From positions 1-35,803 of the forward strand of contig JAGAPJ010000045.1 in assembly GCA_017623315.1 (NCBI GenBank): a stretch of 35,803 nucleotides of DNA. Reading direction: 5' to 3'. The position numbers and the translations under genes are program-made. A model generated the notes under the pieces. The model ran no database searches. It worked only from the letters and a program-made list of their open reading frames with translations, and was not told the DNA's origin. Shown here piece by piece: positions 23,149-32,331 of this stretch. This DNA comes from Clostridia bacterium. Its GTDB lineage: Bacteria > Bacillota > Clostridia > Oscillospirales > Acutalibacteraceae. Each line of letters opens with the position of its first letter. Positions within the stretch are counted from its first letter, which is position 1.

Positions 23149-25224
23149 TTATTTAAGTTCTACTAATCCTAACATATGCAATCTTATACCGGCTAAATCA
23201 CTTACAGTGATTTTTCCGTCGACATTTGTGTCAGCGGCTAATAATTTATCGCCGCTTAAAATCGAGATTTCCAACATATGTAATCTTATAGCGGCCAAAT
23301 CACTGACCGTAATACTTCCGTCATTATTGACGTCTCCTAATTTGTAAGTGGGTACGGGAGGTGTAGGTGGTGTTACATCATCGGGCTTATCGGGGTCTTC
23401 GTCTCCGCTATCTTCCCCACCTTCGCCGCCTGGGTTTTCAGGGTCAGTTGTTGTACCGCCTCCACCATCTCCGTTGTCCTCTTCGGGTGGTGGCGGTGGA
23501 GTAGGCTTTTCGGTTGTAATGTTAAGCACACAGTCAGCTAATGCGTTTACGTTAATTGTATAATCGTTTGTATAGCCCGTTGCGGATTTTACTGTTAGTA
23601 CAACCTTATTATCTCCTTTTACAAGATTATAGGTCATTTCGCTTGAAATACTTGCGGTTTCGGGTACGTTAACGTAAACTGTGGTATCACTTTCAACCTG
23701 TAACGCATAACTGTAGGTATAACGTGAAAAAGACGGTGTAAGGCCGTCTACCTCAATAGTATTAAAGAAATAATTATTTTGATTTGCGGTTTTTTCAGGT
23801 TGATTTAATGCAGCTTCGGGTAAGCTGTTGTTTTTGTATACAGGAATTCTGAATACTAAACGTGTTGTTTTATCCTCAACATACATTTTACGTAAAAATG
23901 ATGAAGTTGAAACCTGATCCGAAACGTTTTGCGCGTATTGGTGGTAAATTTTTGAAGGGTTTAATATATTATAGTTTTTGTAAAAATAAGTGTCTTGATT
24001 ATAGTAAGGGTTACTTGGACTACTGTTAACGTAACCGTCAGCATATTTTTTAGCACCGCCAATAATTGCAGCCGAACGGGTTGTCCACCCTGCGTTGTAG
24101 GCATATTTAGCGCCGTTGTTGAGCTTGTCGGCTTCTGTTGTACCACTAACACCAAAGTTAAAATAGTTATATACTGTAACAACTGTACCGTCTTCTTTTT
24201 CATAGGGTACACCGTGAGCAAATTTTGAACCATTTGTTCCCTGCTCTTGAATAAGAATAGATGCTAAAATATAAGGGTTAACACCAGCTTGACGCGCAGC
24301 TTCCATAATTACAAGGGCAAAGTCGCCGCCGTATGCTATATCATTAGCATCAACGTAATTGTTTTGCATGAAGCGACCCTTTAATAGCTCGCGTAATCCT
24401 GCAATTGACTGTGAATTAGTATCATAGCTTTGCTTCATAAATATGTAGGCATCGTTAGCGTTAAGGAAGTTGCGTGGGTCTAAATAATAAGCAATAACCT
24501 CACGCGAAGCGCCGTACCATCGGCCGTCGGTTACGGCATAAGCACCTGTGTTCCAGTTAAAAGAGCCAGTTTCCATTGAACGCCAAGAATTATATTGGTT
24601 TTCAACTAATTTTCGTGGGAAAATATTTTCAAGCGCAATGGCTTCAGCATAAGTAATGCTAATATTATCGGCTGTAAATATCCAATTTGGATATTGCTCG
24701 TGCAGGGCTGTTAGATAAGGGTGATAATTTTCGGGAAATTCAGCCAATTGTTCTTCAAAGGTTTTATAAACGATTTCCTCTTCTTCCTCATCGGGTGGTG
24801 TTATTGTGTGGGTGGTAACTGTTATTAAATCCTCACGAACGTAACCTGTATATGTAACACCGCCCGTTATAAATGTAACATTATACCAGACATAAGCCTT
24901 TTGTGTTGCGGTATTTATCTTGTTATTAATATCATTTTTATTACCAAGCACTGTAACAGAAGTACCATCGTTTAATAAGTATACTTTATTTGCTGTAGTA
25001 CCTGCGTCAGAACGCAAAATAACGCCTGTTTTTTTATTCCCAGGCTCGGTAATTACACCAACCGTAATGGTAATAGGCTCCTGCTTTTCTTCCTCTTCGG
25101 GCTGTGTTTTAGTATTTGTAACTGTATTAGTTGTAGTGTTATCGGTTTCGGTTGCAACAACTGTAAATACTGCTGAAAATAATAGTAACATACAAATCAA
25201 AACCGCAAGCAGTTTTTTAATCAA
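23149..25224 (-). CDS. Secreted glucosaminidase-like cell wall hydrolase with dockerin
   Basis: About 691 residues from TTG 25224, placed 9 bases after GGAGGT (25239-25234); the longer frame upstream lacks a ribosome site. It begins with a signal peptide (I-K-K-L-L-A-V-L-I-C-M-L-L-L-F), then an SH3-like domain (about 45-140) and a catalytic region (about 170-440) with A-G-V-N-P-Y-I-L-A-S-I-L-I-Q-E-Q-G and Y-N-Y-F-N-F-G-V, typical of GH73-type N-acetylglucosaminidases that cleave peptidoglycan. A cadherin-like domain (F-S-R-Y-T-Y-S-Y-A) and a Pro/Gly/Glu linker follow. The end is a type I dockerin: D-V-N-N-D-G-S-I-T-V-S-D-L and D-T-N-V-D-G-K-I-T-V-S-D-L, two calcium-binding repeats. First gene of an operon with the cohesin gene. 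Confidence 0.88.
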   Translation of the reverse strand: MIKKLLAVLICMLLLFSAVFTVVATETDNTTTNTVTNTKTQPEEEEKQEPITITVGVITEPGNKKTGVILRSDAGTTANKVYLLNDGTSVTVLGNKNDINNKINTATQKAYVWYNVTFITGGVTYTGYVREDLITVTTHTITPPDEEEEEIVYKTFEEQLAEFPENYHPYLTALHEQYPNWIFTADNISITYAEAIALENIFPRKLVENQYNSWRSMETGSFNWNTGAYAVTDGRWYGASREVIAYYLDPRNFLNANDAYIFMKQSYDTNSQSIAGLRELLKGRFMQNNYVDANDIAYGGDFALVIMEAARQAGVNPYILASILIQEQGTNGSKFAHGVPYEKEDGTVVTVYNYFNFGVSGTTEADKLNNGAKYAYNAGWTTRSAAIIGGAKKYADGYVNSSPSNPYYNQDTYFYKNYNILNPSKIYHQYAQNVSDQVSTSSFLRKMYVEDKTTRLVFRIPVYKNNSLPEAALNQPEKTANQNNYFFNTIEVDGLTPSFSRYTYSYALQVESDTTVYVNVPETASISSEMTYNLVKGDNKVVLTVKSATGYTNDYTINVNALADCVLNITTEKPTPPPPPEEDNGDGGGGTTTDPENPGGEGGEDSGDEDPDKPDDVTPPTPPVPTYKLGDVNNDGSITVSDLAAIRLHMLEISILSGDKLLAADTNVDGKITVSDLAGIRLHMLGLVELK

Positions 25225-25297
25225 CGGTACAGCACCTCCGTAAAACAAAATTATCACAAATATATTATATAATAAAATTATAATATTGTCAATTGTA

Positions 25298-25337
25298 TAA
25301 AAAAGGAACGGAGCCACTCTTTAAAAGTAGCTCCGTT
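25298..25337 (-). terminator. Terminator after the DUF1015 gene
   Basis: On the minus strand AACGGAGCTACT pairs with AGTGGCTCCGTT (one G-U type pair) and is followed by CCTTTTTTAT. It separates the DUF1015/lipoprotein unit from the dockerin/cohesin operon. Confidence 0.85.
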
Positions 25338-25353
25338 TTCTAAAATGTTAAAA

Positions 25354-26538
25354 TTACAATTTTCTTGCTTCTAAATAAAAGCGTTTATCCTCGGCGTGAC
25401 CCATTGAAAAGGTTTTTCTAGGTAATGCACCGTCAAGCTTCACAGTGTCGAAAAGCTCGTTCTTTTGCATACCGTTAAATATAAAACCAACGGTATTTTC
25501 AGCCTTGCAAAGCTTGTAAACAACGTCTTCACCGTGAATATAATCGGTTTCGCCCTGTGGGTTTTCATCTAGATATTTTTGAAGAGTTGCAACGGCAAGA
25601 TTACCTGTGGGCTTAATTGAAATTTCACGCACGGTATCACCGTAAACACAGGTGAACTTTTGTGCATCAGCGCCAAAATATTCCCCGCCAGTTTTTTCAA
25701 TGAAATCGTTAATTAACTGTTCGGGGTTGACACTGAAAATAACACGATAAATAGGCTCAAATTCCAATGAATCATCGTGAATATTTACAACCTCAACCAA
25801 AGCATATCTTGCGTTTTCGGTTTTATTAATTCTATAACATTCTTTTGCGGTGGCAAGCGAATGGTTACCGTCGCCAACTGCAAAAAGCATTTTGTCTTCG
25901 CTGTTTTCAATTAGCTTTTCAAGGGCTAAGCTAATTTTTTCAGCCTCTTCCCCTTTAACTGCATAGCCTTTAATACTACCACTGTTTTGCATAAGTGGAA
26001 AATCGTAAAGCTTCTCAAAACCATCACATTTTTCAGTTAATGGCTCAATAACGGTTTTATTAATATCGTCAATTAAAAGCATTATATGGGGCATTTCAAT
26101 CGGTGCGTCGCGTCTAATTTCAACACGAGGCGGAATTCTTTCCAAAACGGTAGCTTCAGTAGCCCTTATAAGTGCCTTTTCACCCTTTATGTACGAATAA
26201 TCATCAAGGTCAATAAGACCAACAATACCGCGTCTTACACGTCCATCCTTAAGGGTGCGTTCAACGTATACAAAAGTATCTTCTATTTCATTAAAAACGC
26301 CGTCAGCCAAGTATTTTTGCATATTTTCGTTAATGCTTGCAACCGCATTCGCATTATCCTTTGAAAGATAAACCTCAGGCAAAACGATATTAAGTGCTGA
26401 AGGCTTGTCCCCGACCGTCTCCTTAACCTCTTGCCAATAATTTGGTTCAGAGGTATATTGGTCACAGGCAACTACCGACCATTTTTCAAAATCAGTCTTA
26501 GGTAATAAGATATTTGCAGGTAAAAAGTGTTTATTCAT
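25354..26538 (-). CDS. DUF1015 family protein
   Basis: 394 residues from the ATG at 26538 (M-N-K-H-F-L-P-A-N-I-L-L-P), which has AAGGGTGA seven bases upstream; the frame extends 19 codons further up but without a ribosome site. It shows the DUF1015 hallmarks W-S-V-V-A-C-D-Q-Y-T-S-E-P-N-Y-W near the start and A-V-G-D-G-N-H-S-L-A-T-A-K near residue 222. The family is common in anaerobes, often near serine/phosphoserine genes, and its reaction is not established as far as I know. It follows a lipoprotein gene by 16 bases. Confidence 0.92.
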   Translation of the reverse strand: MNKHFLPANILLPKTDFEKWSVVACDQYTSEPNYWQEVKETVGDKPSALNIVLPEVYLSKDNANAVASINENMQKYLADGVFNEIEDTFVYVERTLKDGRVRRGIVGLIDLDDYSYIKGEKALIRATEATVLERIPPRVEIRRDAPIEMPHIMLLIDDINKTVIEPLTEKCDGFEKLYDFPLMQNSGSIKGYAVKGEEAEKISLALEKLIENSEDKMLFAVGDGNHSLATAKECYRINKTENARYALVEVVNIHDDSLEFEPIYRVIFSVNPEQLINDFIEKTGGEYFGADAQKFTCVYGDTVREISIKPTGNLAVATLQKYLDENPQGETDYIHGEDVVYKLCKAENTVGFIFNGMQKNELFDTVKLDGALPRKTFSMGHAEDKRFYLEARKL

Positions 26539-26554
26539 AAAGTCACCCTTAAAA

Positions 26555-27274
26555 TTATTTATAAAAAGAAATTTCAACCGCTGAAACAAAATCATTTGTT
26601 AAATCAATGTATACACGTATTTTATTGCGTCGGTCAGCCTTTGAAATAAAGTAGTCAAAATAGTAATTATCTTCAGTCACAGCATAAAAATGTGACGGCG
26701 TGCCGAGTATAGTTATAACATCAGTCACTGTAGAATAATTATCAATACCATTTACGTTAAAATGAACGATATTGCGTGTGTTAAGGCTATTTTCCAAACG
26801 AATTTTTGCAATATTACAGTTATTAAGTCGTTTTGATTTGTTTGAAGAATTATAAAATAAAGCAGTAAACGACGAATTAAAATCAGCGAATTTTAGGGTA
26901 ATGGTTTCCTTAGCGAAAATATAAGAATTTTCGTTATATTCGCTTCCCTCTTGAATAACAAATTCACTTTTTTTAAGTTCTTCAAGTGTTGTTGGCACAT
27001 TAATTTTTTTATCGTTATAAGTAACGTTAAATTTGAATTTTTTACCAAGATATTCGTTTGAATAATTTTCTTCATCAAAAAGACTAATATCGATATAATT
27101 TGCCATTTTTTTATCAAGAGAAATTATATCAGGTAACTCATTATACGAACCTGTATCTTCAACCTTCTCACCCTCTGATAAATCAACGTTACCGTCGGGT
27201 ATTAGCTTACAAGCCGAAAGGCTGAAAAGCATAGCTAAAATTAATACGGTGGCTAAAAATTTTCTTAATTTCAT
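26555..27274 (-). CDS. Putative lipoprotein
   Basis: A 239-residue protein. The N-terminus K-L-R-K-F-L-A-T-V-L-I-L-A-M-L-F-S ends in the lipobox L-S-A-C (Cys22), so it is exported and lipid-anchored. The mature part has no recognised domain; it includes a D-E-E-N-Y-S-N-E-Y segment and a likely beta-rich C-terminal half (S-H-F-Y-A-V-T-E-D-N-Y-Y-F-D-Y-F) that resembles small periplasmic-type sandwich folds. The ribosome site is GGAGAAAAAT. Probably cotranscribed with the DUF1015 gene; no functional link is evident. Confidence 0.8.
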   Translation of the reverse strand: MKLRKFLATVLILAMLFSLSACKLIPDGNVDLSEGEKVEDTGSYNELPDIISLDKKMANYIDISLFDEENYSNEYLGKKFKFNVTYNDKKINVPTTLEELKKSEFVIQEGSEYNENSYIFAKETITLKFADFNSSFTALFYNSSNKSKRLNNCNIAKIRLENSLNTRNIVHFNVNGIDNYSTVTDVITILGTPSHFYAVTEDNYYFDYFISKADRRNKIRVYIDLTNDFVSAVEISFYK

Positions 27275-27342
27275 TAATTTTTCTCCATTAAATTAGTTAT
27301 ATTTTTATTTTATTAAACTAAAGTACAAAAGTCAAGCCGTTT

Positions 27343-28260
27343 TTATGCCAAATTTTCAGATAAAAAACTGTTTATTTCATTTGTTACACGTTCAGTTTCT
27401 ACAAGATAGCTTAAACCGTGGTCAGCCTCTTTTACAAAAATACCTTTGCCGTATTTTCCTGCCGCTTTTAAGGCTTCACGACTCATTTCAACGGGTACGA
27501 ATGCATCTTTTTCGCCATGAATAAAAATAATTGGTGTTTTGTTATTTTTTAAAGTATCAACTGTGCTTTCATAAATTGAGAAGTGGCCGAAAATGTGTGT
27601 CATTGCATTCAAAAACGGCATATAAAATTTAGCGTTAATTTTAAAACGGTCATAACCAACCTTTCGAATAATTGCTTCGGGTGATGTGAAACCGCAGTCG
27701 GCAATAACACATTTAACGTTTTGGGGCAAATCGCGTTTAAGCGCAAAAACAACTGTGCCTCCACCCATAGAAACACCGCTTAAAACAATTTGCTTGGGAT
27801 TGTATTTTTTATTTAAAAATTCCGCCCAGTCTTTTACATCATAGGACTCTTTAACCCCAAAAGTAATTAACCTTCCCTCGCTTTTACCGTGGCTTCTTTG
27901 GTCAATTAACAGCACGTTAAATCCAAAGTCATAATAATATTTAAGTGCACCGCTAAAGTCATGTTTGCCGTTTGAGCGATAACCGTGGACTAAAATAATC
28001 GTTTTATTGGAATTATTGGTGTAATATCTACCGTAAAGCTTTAATCCATCAAACGAAAGAATTGATACCTCTTCATAAGGGTGATTATCAATAAATTCAA
28101 TGCCAGGACGTAATTTTTCTATATACGGTCTTAAATAATTAGAGGTTTCAACATCCCCTATATTTGCACCGTTTTTACGAACAAAAGCCATTCCGAAAAA
28201 GACAAAAAGTAATGCAATAAATAGAATTACAAATAAAATTAAAACAAAATAAATCCACAT
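27343..28260 (-). CDS. Membrane-anchored alpha/beta hydrolase
   Basis: 305 residues from ATG 28260 (M-W-I-Y-F-V-L-I-L-F), preceded by GGTGA; the longer upstream frame lacks support. One N-terminal membrane helix (2-25) is followed by an alpha/beta hydrolase fold: oxyanion segment V-H-G-Y-R-S-N-G, nucleophile elbow G-V-S-M-G-G-G, acid in H-G-E-K-D-A-F-V and the catalytic His in E-A-D-H-G-L-S-Y. It belongs to the YqkD/BEM46-like group of serine hydrolases with unknown natural substrate. It stands alone between two terminated units. Confidence 0.9.
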   Translation of the reverse strand: MWIYFVLILFVILFIALLFVFFGMAFVRKNGANIGDVETSNYLRPYIEKLRPGIEFIDNHPYEEVSILSFDGLKLYGRYYTNNSNKTIILVHGYRSNGKHDFSGALKYYYDFGFNVLLIDQRSHGKSEGRLITFGVKESYDVKDWAEFLNKKYNPKQIVLSGVSMGGGTVVFALKRDLPQNVKCVIADCGFTSPEAIIRKVGYDRFKINAKFYMPFLNAMTHIFGHFSIYESTVDTLKNNKTPIIFIHGEKDAFVPVEMSREALKAAGKYGKGIFVKEADHGLSYLVETERVTNEINSFLSENLA

Positions 28261-28320
28261 AAAATTCACCAATAATATAATACCACATTTTTTAAAAAAG
28301 TACACAAAAATAAATAAGGA

Positions 28321-28355
28321 AAATACGGCAAGTGCAAAAAGCACTTGCCGTATTT
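28321..28355 (-). terminator. Terminator of the transporter-GH2 operon
   Basis: A perfect 15-bp stem AAATACGGCAAGTGC/GCACTTGCCGTATTT has a 5-base loop and lies 19 bases after the GH2 stop on the minus strand. It is followed by a T-rich stretch on that strand. Confidence 0.9.
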
Positions 28356-28374
28356 TCGGTATAATAAAGGGAGA

Positions 28375-30627
28375 TTACTTCTTTTTAGGGGCTTTAATTT
28401 TGTTAAGCTTTGAATTAAGGTCTAAAAGCTGTTCCTTAGTAAACTTAAAATCCATCATACCGCCCATAAGCGTGAATAAACGTAAAACGGTAAAACCGCC
28501 CATCATAGACATCATATCAGGTCCAATTTCAAAGCCCATAGCTTCCATTTTGCCATCTTTACCCTTGCCACCCATAAGCTTGCCTGCAAGTGACATAAAG
28601 AGCATTTTACCCTGTAAGGTTGCAAGAACATCGCTCATTTTATCGTTGAGTGATAAATATCCATCACGGGTTTCAATGTCAAACCAGTTGAGAATAGCAC
28701 CCTTTTCTTTAAGACGATAATCTTCGTTAAAGGTTTCAACCTTACGGATTTTACCGCAATCCTTAAATTCACCTGCAACTGCAACTAATTCGGTTTCGCC
28801 TATATTTTCAACTTCAAAATAGAAGAAATGGTCTTCGGCTGTCTTTTTACCTACTGATACGCCGTTTGCAAAAAGCTCAACCTCGGGCATATTTGAATAA
28901 ACGGTAACCTTAGTTACGTCCTCTACACGGTCGATATAACGCTTACCGCAAAGGTGAACAAACTTTTCATCAGAAAGCCATGCTTTATAAGCATAGAAGG
29001 AGTCTTTTTTATACTTGCGGTCAATTGTTACAAGACCCTTATGGTTTTGACCGTTTTCGCCGCCTTCGTTACGAGCATCTGCACCGAAGTCGAACATATT
29101 CCAAACGTGTGTAGCCCATAAGTATTTACGGCTGAAGAATTGTTTAATTAATTCTTCGTGATAATATGCCTGATATTCTTCAGTATAGTCGCCCTGCATT
29201 GGTGTTGAAGTATGCCAATTAAGCGCTTCACAGCCGTATTCCGAACAACCAATAGGAATATTTGGATGCATTTTATGGAACTTATCAAACCACGGACCAT
29301 TCATATTTGTTTCGCCGCCATACCAACCAAAATAATGGTTATAGGAAACAACGTCGGGAATTAATAAATACGGATCATCCATTTTGCACATTGATACTGC
29401 AGCAATAGTGGTAAGACGGGTTTTGTCCATTTCGTGACACATATCGTTAAGTATGCGGTGGTTTTCGAGTAAATCATCATCACTACCGCCAATACCAATT
29501 TCGTTTGAAAGACCCCAAACAACAATAGAAGGATGGTTATAGTTTTGACAAACAAGCTCCTTCATTTGTGAAATTGTATTTTCGCGACCTGTGGGCATAT
29601 GCTTTGAAATATAAGGGATTTCAGCCCAAATTACAAGACCGTATTCATCGCATAAATCATAAAAATATTGATCGTGCTGATAGTGCGCTAAGCGGATAGT
29701 TGTAGCACCCATTTCATAAATAAGTTCAATATCTTCTTTATGGTCTTCTTTGGAAAGCGCATTACCCTTGCCCCAACGGTCCTGATGGCGTGAAACACCG
29801 CGCAAAGCATATTCCTTGCCGTTTAAAATAAAGCCGTTTTCAGGGTCAATTTTAAAGGTACGGCAACCAAAACGAGTGCAAACATTATCAATAACAAAAT
29901 CACCCTCTAAAATTTCAGCTTCACAGCAGTAAAGATAAGGGTCGATTCGGCCGTTCCATAAATGCACGTCTTTAATTTCTAAGTTAGCAACACCATTGAC
30001 TGCAATGGCAGATGTGACTTCGTTTTCTTCCTTGTCGTAAACAGTAACCTTAACGATTTGACCTTCCTTAAGGTTATTAGCATATGCTTCAACTGTTACC
30101 TTAGCATCGTTACCAATAATTTCAGGTGTAACTTTAATACCGGGTGCGCCATAATATTCCAAATCAAAATGTGCGTCGTTCACACAAATAATATTAACGT
30201 CACGATAGATACCGCCGTAGAAAGTGAAGTCAGCCATTTGGGGATATACCCTGTCGTTTGCACTGTTATCAACGGTAATAACAAGTAAATTCATCATTTC
30301 AAGATTATCAGTTAAATCGACACGCCAGGTTGAATAGCCACCGTCGTGATTAGCAATCTTTTTACCGTTTAAATAAACATCAGCTGATGAGTTGGCACCC
30401 TGAATTTCAAGAAAATATTTATCAGCCTCGGGTAAATCGGTCTTATTAAAAGCCTTTGCATAATAACCAGTACCACGGAAATAGTCGTTATCTCCGTCCA
30501 TACCGTCAATAGCATTCCAACAATGCGGAAGGTTTACAAAATCCCAATTTTTAGGCATTTCAGCGGGGATTTCAGTTGCTAATTTTGTGAATGCCCATTT
30601 AGAATTAAAGTTAAAAATTTTGCGCAT
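28375..30627 (-). CDS. GH2 family glycosidase (beta-glucuronidase or beta-galactosidase)
   Basis: A 750-residue cytoplasmic enzyme without signal peptide. It has a sugar-binding domain (1-150: L-P-H-C-W-N-A, G-A-N-S-S-A-D-V-Y-L-N-G), an Ig-like domain (about 165-255), and a TIM barrel with acid/base Glu376 in W-G-L-S-N-E-I-G and nucleophile Glu463 in G-C-S-E-Y-G. N-H-K-G at 528-531 fits the N-x-K-G motif used to flag beta-glucuronidases, but similar strings occur in GH2 beta-galactosidases. The neighbouring uronate genes favour a uronide substrate. The last ~105 residues are an unusual Met/Gly/Lys-rich tail (M-M-S-M-M-G-G-F, L-M-G-G-M-M-D-F) outside the GH2 fold. It follows the transporter gene by 63 bases. 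Confidence 0.92.
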   Translation of the reverse strand: MRKIFNFNSKWAFTKLATEIPAEMPKNWDFVNLPHCWNAIDGMDGDNDYFRGTGYYAKAFNKTDLPEADKYFLEIQGANSSADVYLNGKKIANHDGGYSTWRVDLTDNLEMMNLLVITVDNSANDRVYPQMADFTFYGGIYRDVNIICVNDAHFDLEYYGAPGIKVTPEIIGNDAKVTVEAYANNLKEGQIVKVTVYDKEENEVTSAIAVNGVANLEIKDVHLWNGRIDPYLYCCEAEILEGDFVIDNVCTRFGCRTFKIDPENGFILNGKEYALRGVSRHQDRWGKGNALSKEDHKEDIELIYEMGATTIRLAHYQHDQYFYDLCDEYGLVIWAEIPYISKHMPTGRENTISQMKELVCQNYNHPSIVVWGLSNEIGIGGSDDDLLENHRILNDMCHEMDKTRLTTIAAVSMCKMDDPYLLIPDVVSYNHYFGWYGGETNMNGPWFDKFHKMHPNIPIGCSEYGCEALNWHTSTPMQGDYTEEYQAYYHEELIKQFFSRKYLWATHVWNMFDFGADARNEGGENGQNHKGLVTIDRKYKKDSFYAYKAWLSDEKFVHLCGKRYIDRVEDVTKVTVYSNMPEVELFANGVSVGKKTAEDHFFYFEVENIGETELVAVAGEFKDCGKIRKVETFNEDYRLKEKGAILNWFDIETRDGYLSLNDKMSDVLATLQGKMLFMSLAGKLMGGKGKDGKMEAMGFEIGPDMMSMMGGFTVLRLFTLMGGMMDFKFTKEQLLDLNSKLNKIKAPKKK

Positions 30628-30652
30628 ATTTTTCCTCCAAGAAAGTCTGAGT

Positions 30653-30681
30653 AATCAGCGCACATAAAACAGGCGCCGATT
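30653..30681 (-). other. Hairpin between transporter and GH2 genes
   Basis: AATCAGCGC and GCGCCGATT pair with one mismatch across an 11-base loop. It lies between two cotranscribed minus-strand genes and has no clear U-run, so it may tune relative expression or mRNA stability rather than terminate. Confidence 0.35.
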
Positions 30682-30690
30682 ATATTTTGA

Positions 30691-32106
30691 TTATTTTTCG
30701 TTTGACATTGCAGAAAGCTCTTCATTCATTTTAGCTAAAGTTTTCTTATCAAGATTGTAAACAAGACCTAAACCGATAAACTGAAGAAGTGCGGAGAAAG
30801 TAAAAGTACCTGCAACAAGGTAACGCATATTAATTGCAACATTCCAAGCTTGATTACCTTCGTCGGCACCAACGTAACCTAAAGCAACCATTATAATAAG
30901 AACGAGTGAAGGACCAATGCCCTGTGCTAGCTTACGGAAGAAGGAATGAAGTGAATATACTGTGCCCTCTTCACGTGCACCTGTTTTCCATTCGTTATAG
31001 TCGATTGCATCACCCATCATAGCCCATGATACTGTTGAGTAAATACCGAGACCGAGTGAATAAATTAGCTGACAAATAATGTAAATTAGAAGGTCAAGCT
31101 TTGTGTTATTAGGTGTTATGATAAATAAACCTAATGCTGCAATAATAGAACAAATAGAGCCAAAGGTTGCAAGCTCTTTTTTACCGAATTTAGCAACCAT
31201 GGGACGCGCTAACGGAGTAAAGAAAATGATAGGAATCATTGCAAATAACTGTACGATACCTGAAATTTTTACGTTATTGTAATAAGATTGGAAAATAACA
31301 GTAACAGCGGTTGTTGCTCCTTGCATACCGATAAACATACCCATTGCTGCAATTGTAGCACCAACAGCGGGACGGTTTTTAAGGAAGTTCCAAAAAGCTT
31401 TGAATACATTGAATTTGGGTGCTTCTTCAGAAAGGTTAACCTCCTGTTCAACACGAATTGTAGTATTACGAATCATAAATTGGAAGCAAATAAAGCCTAA
31501 AATGCCCATAATAAGTGCAGCAATAAATACGCGTTCACCGATAAGATTATCATTTGAATCATATATTATGAATGGAAGAATAACCATTGGTAGCATATTG
31601 CCGAAGATAGAGCCAACTGAACGCCAAGCAGAAAGTGATGCACGGTCCTTAACATCGTTAGAAATCAATGAAAGAAGCGAGCCGTAAGGAACGTTTGCAA
31701 CTGTATAGAAAGCATCCCATACTACGTAACCGGCAATAAAAATTATAAATTTAGCCCATGTAGGTGCATTTGGAAATGGTAAGAAGCAGCAAGCACCGCC
31801 AATAATAAGGCCGATAGAGCCAGCCCAAATGTAGGTCAGGAATTTATTGCGTTTATACTGATGTCTGTCAGAGTCAATAACTGCACCGATAAGAGGGTCA
31901 TTAATTGCGTCCCACACCTGAACAACAATAAGTAATAATGCATACCATAAATCCATGCCCATAAACTGTGTCCAGAAGATAGACATTGTACCCTTTAAGG
32001 CGAAGGACATATTACAGCCCAAGTCACCTGCAGCATAGGCAACGCTGTCACGAATTCCAAACTTTCGATAACCGTTTGCATCAAGCTTAGGGGATTTTTT
32101 AGCCAT
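30691..32106 (-). CDS. GPH-family glycoside/hexuronide:cation symporter
   Basis: A 471-residue transporter with about 12 membrane helices. It begins F-G-I-R-D-S-V-A-Y-A-A-G-D-L-G-C-N, and has V-W-D-A-I-N-D-P-L-I-G near residue 65, both marks of the MelB/UidB (GPH) group in the MFS superfamily. A central cytoplasmic loop has V-E-Q-E-V-N-L-S. Members carry melibiose, xylosides or glucuronides with H+ or Na+. With GH2 and uronate genes beside it, a glucuronide or similar glycoside is the likely cargo. The ribosome site is AAGGAGTT. First gene of the operon, divergent from the AraC regulator. Confidence 0.93.
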   Translation of the reverse strand: MAKKSPKLDANGYRKFGIRDSVAYAAGDLGCNMSFALKGTMSIFWTQFMGMDLWYALLLIVVQVWDAINDPLIGAVIDSDRHQYKRNKFLTYIWAGSIGLIIGGACCFLPFPNAPTWAKFIIFIAGYVVWDAFYTVANVPYGSLLSLISNDVKDRASLSAWRSVGSIFGNMLPMVILPFIIYDSNDNLIGERVFIAALIMGILGFICFQFMIRNTTIRVEQEVNLSEEAPKFNVFKAFWNFLKNRPAVGATIAAMGMFIGMQGATTAVTVIFQSYYNNVKISGIVQLFAMIPIIFFTPLARPMVAKFGKKELATFGSICSIIAALGLFIITPNNTKLDLLIYIICQLIYSLGLGIYSTVSWAMMGDAIDYNEWKTGAREEGTVYSLHSFFRKLAQGIGPSLVLIIMVALGYVGADEGNQAWNVAINMRYLVAGTFTFSALLQFIGLGLVYNLDKKTLAKMNEELSAMSNEK

Positions 32107-32331
32107 TTAAAAACAACTCCTTAAAAAATGTAATTAAGGGCACCATTGCCCATAGTGGCATAATAATATTATAATGTAACCAAATAATATCGGTTAGCAC
32201 GATTTTTAGATTTTTTTGTATAATTTTTATATAAAAGTTAAAAAATGTTGAAATGTATTGTTTTTTGTACTATAATTTTCCCATAAGTTTATTTGTTTTG
32301 TCTTTTTTGCATAAAAGGTGAGGTGTTATTT
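32107..32331. promoter_or_regulatory. Divergent promoter region between transporter and AraC regulator
   Basis: A 225-base intergenic region. The segment 32137-32162 contains related, partly inverted GGGCACCATTGCCC and CATAGTGGCA pieces, a possible regulator site in the leader of the transporter gene. TATAAT-like boxes occur around 32165-32175 on the minus strand and TACTATAAT near 32268-32276 on the plus strand, but I see no matching good -35. Confidence 0.45.

Noticed and set aside
23348..23563. Gly/Ser-rich plus-strand frame
   Set aside because: Antisense shadow of the Pro-rich linker in the dockerin protein.
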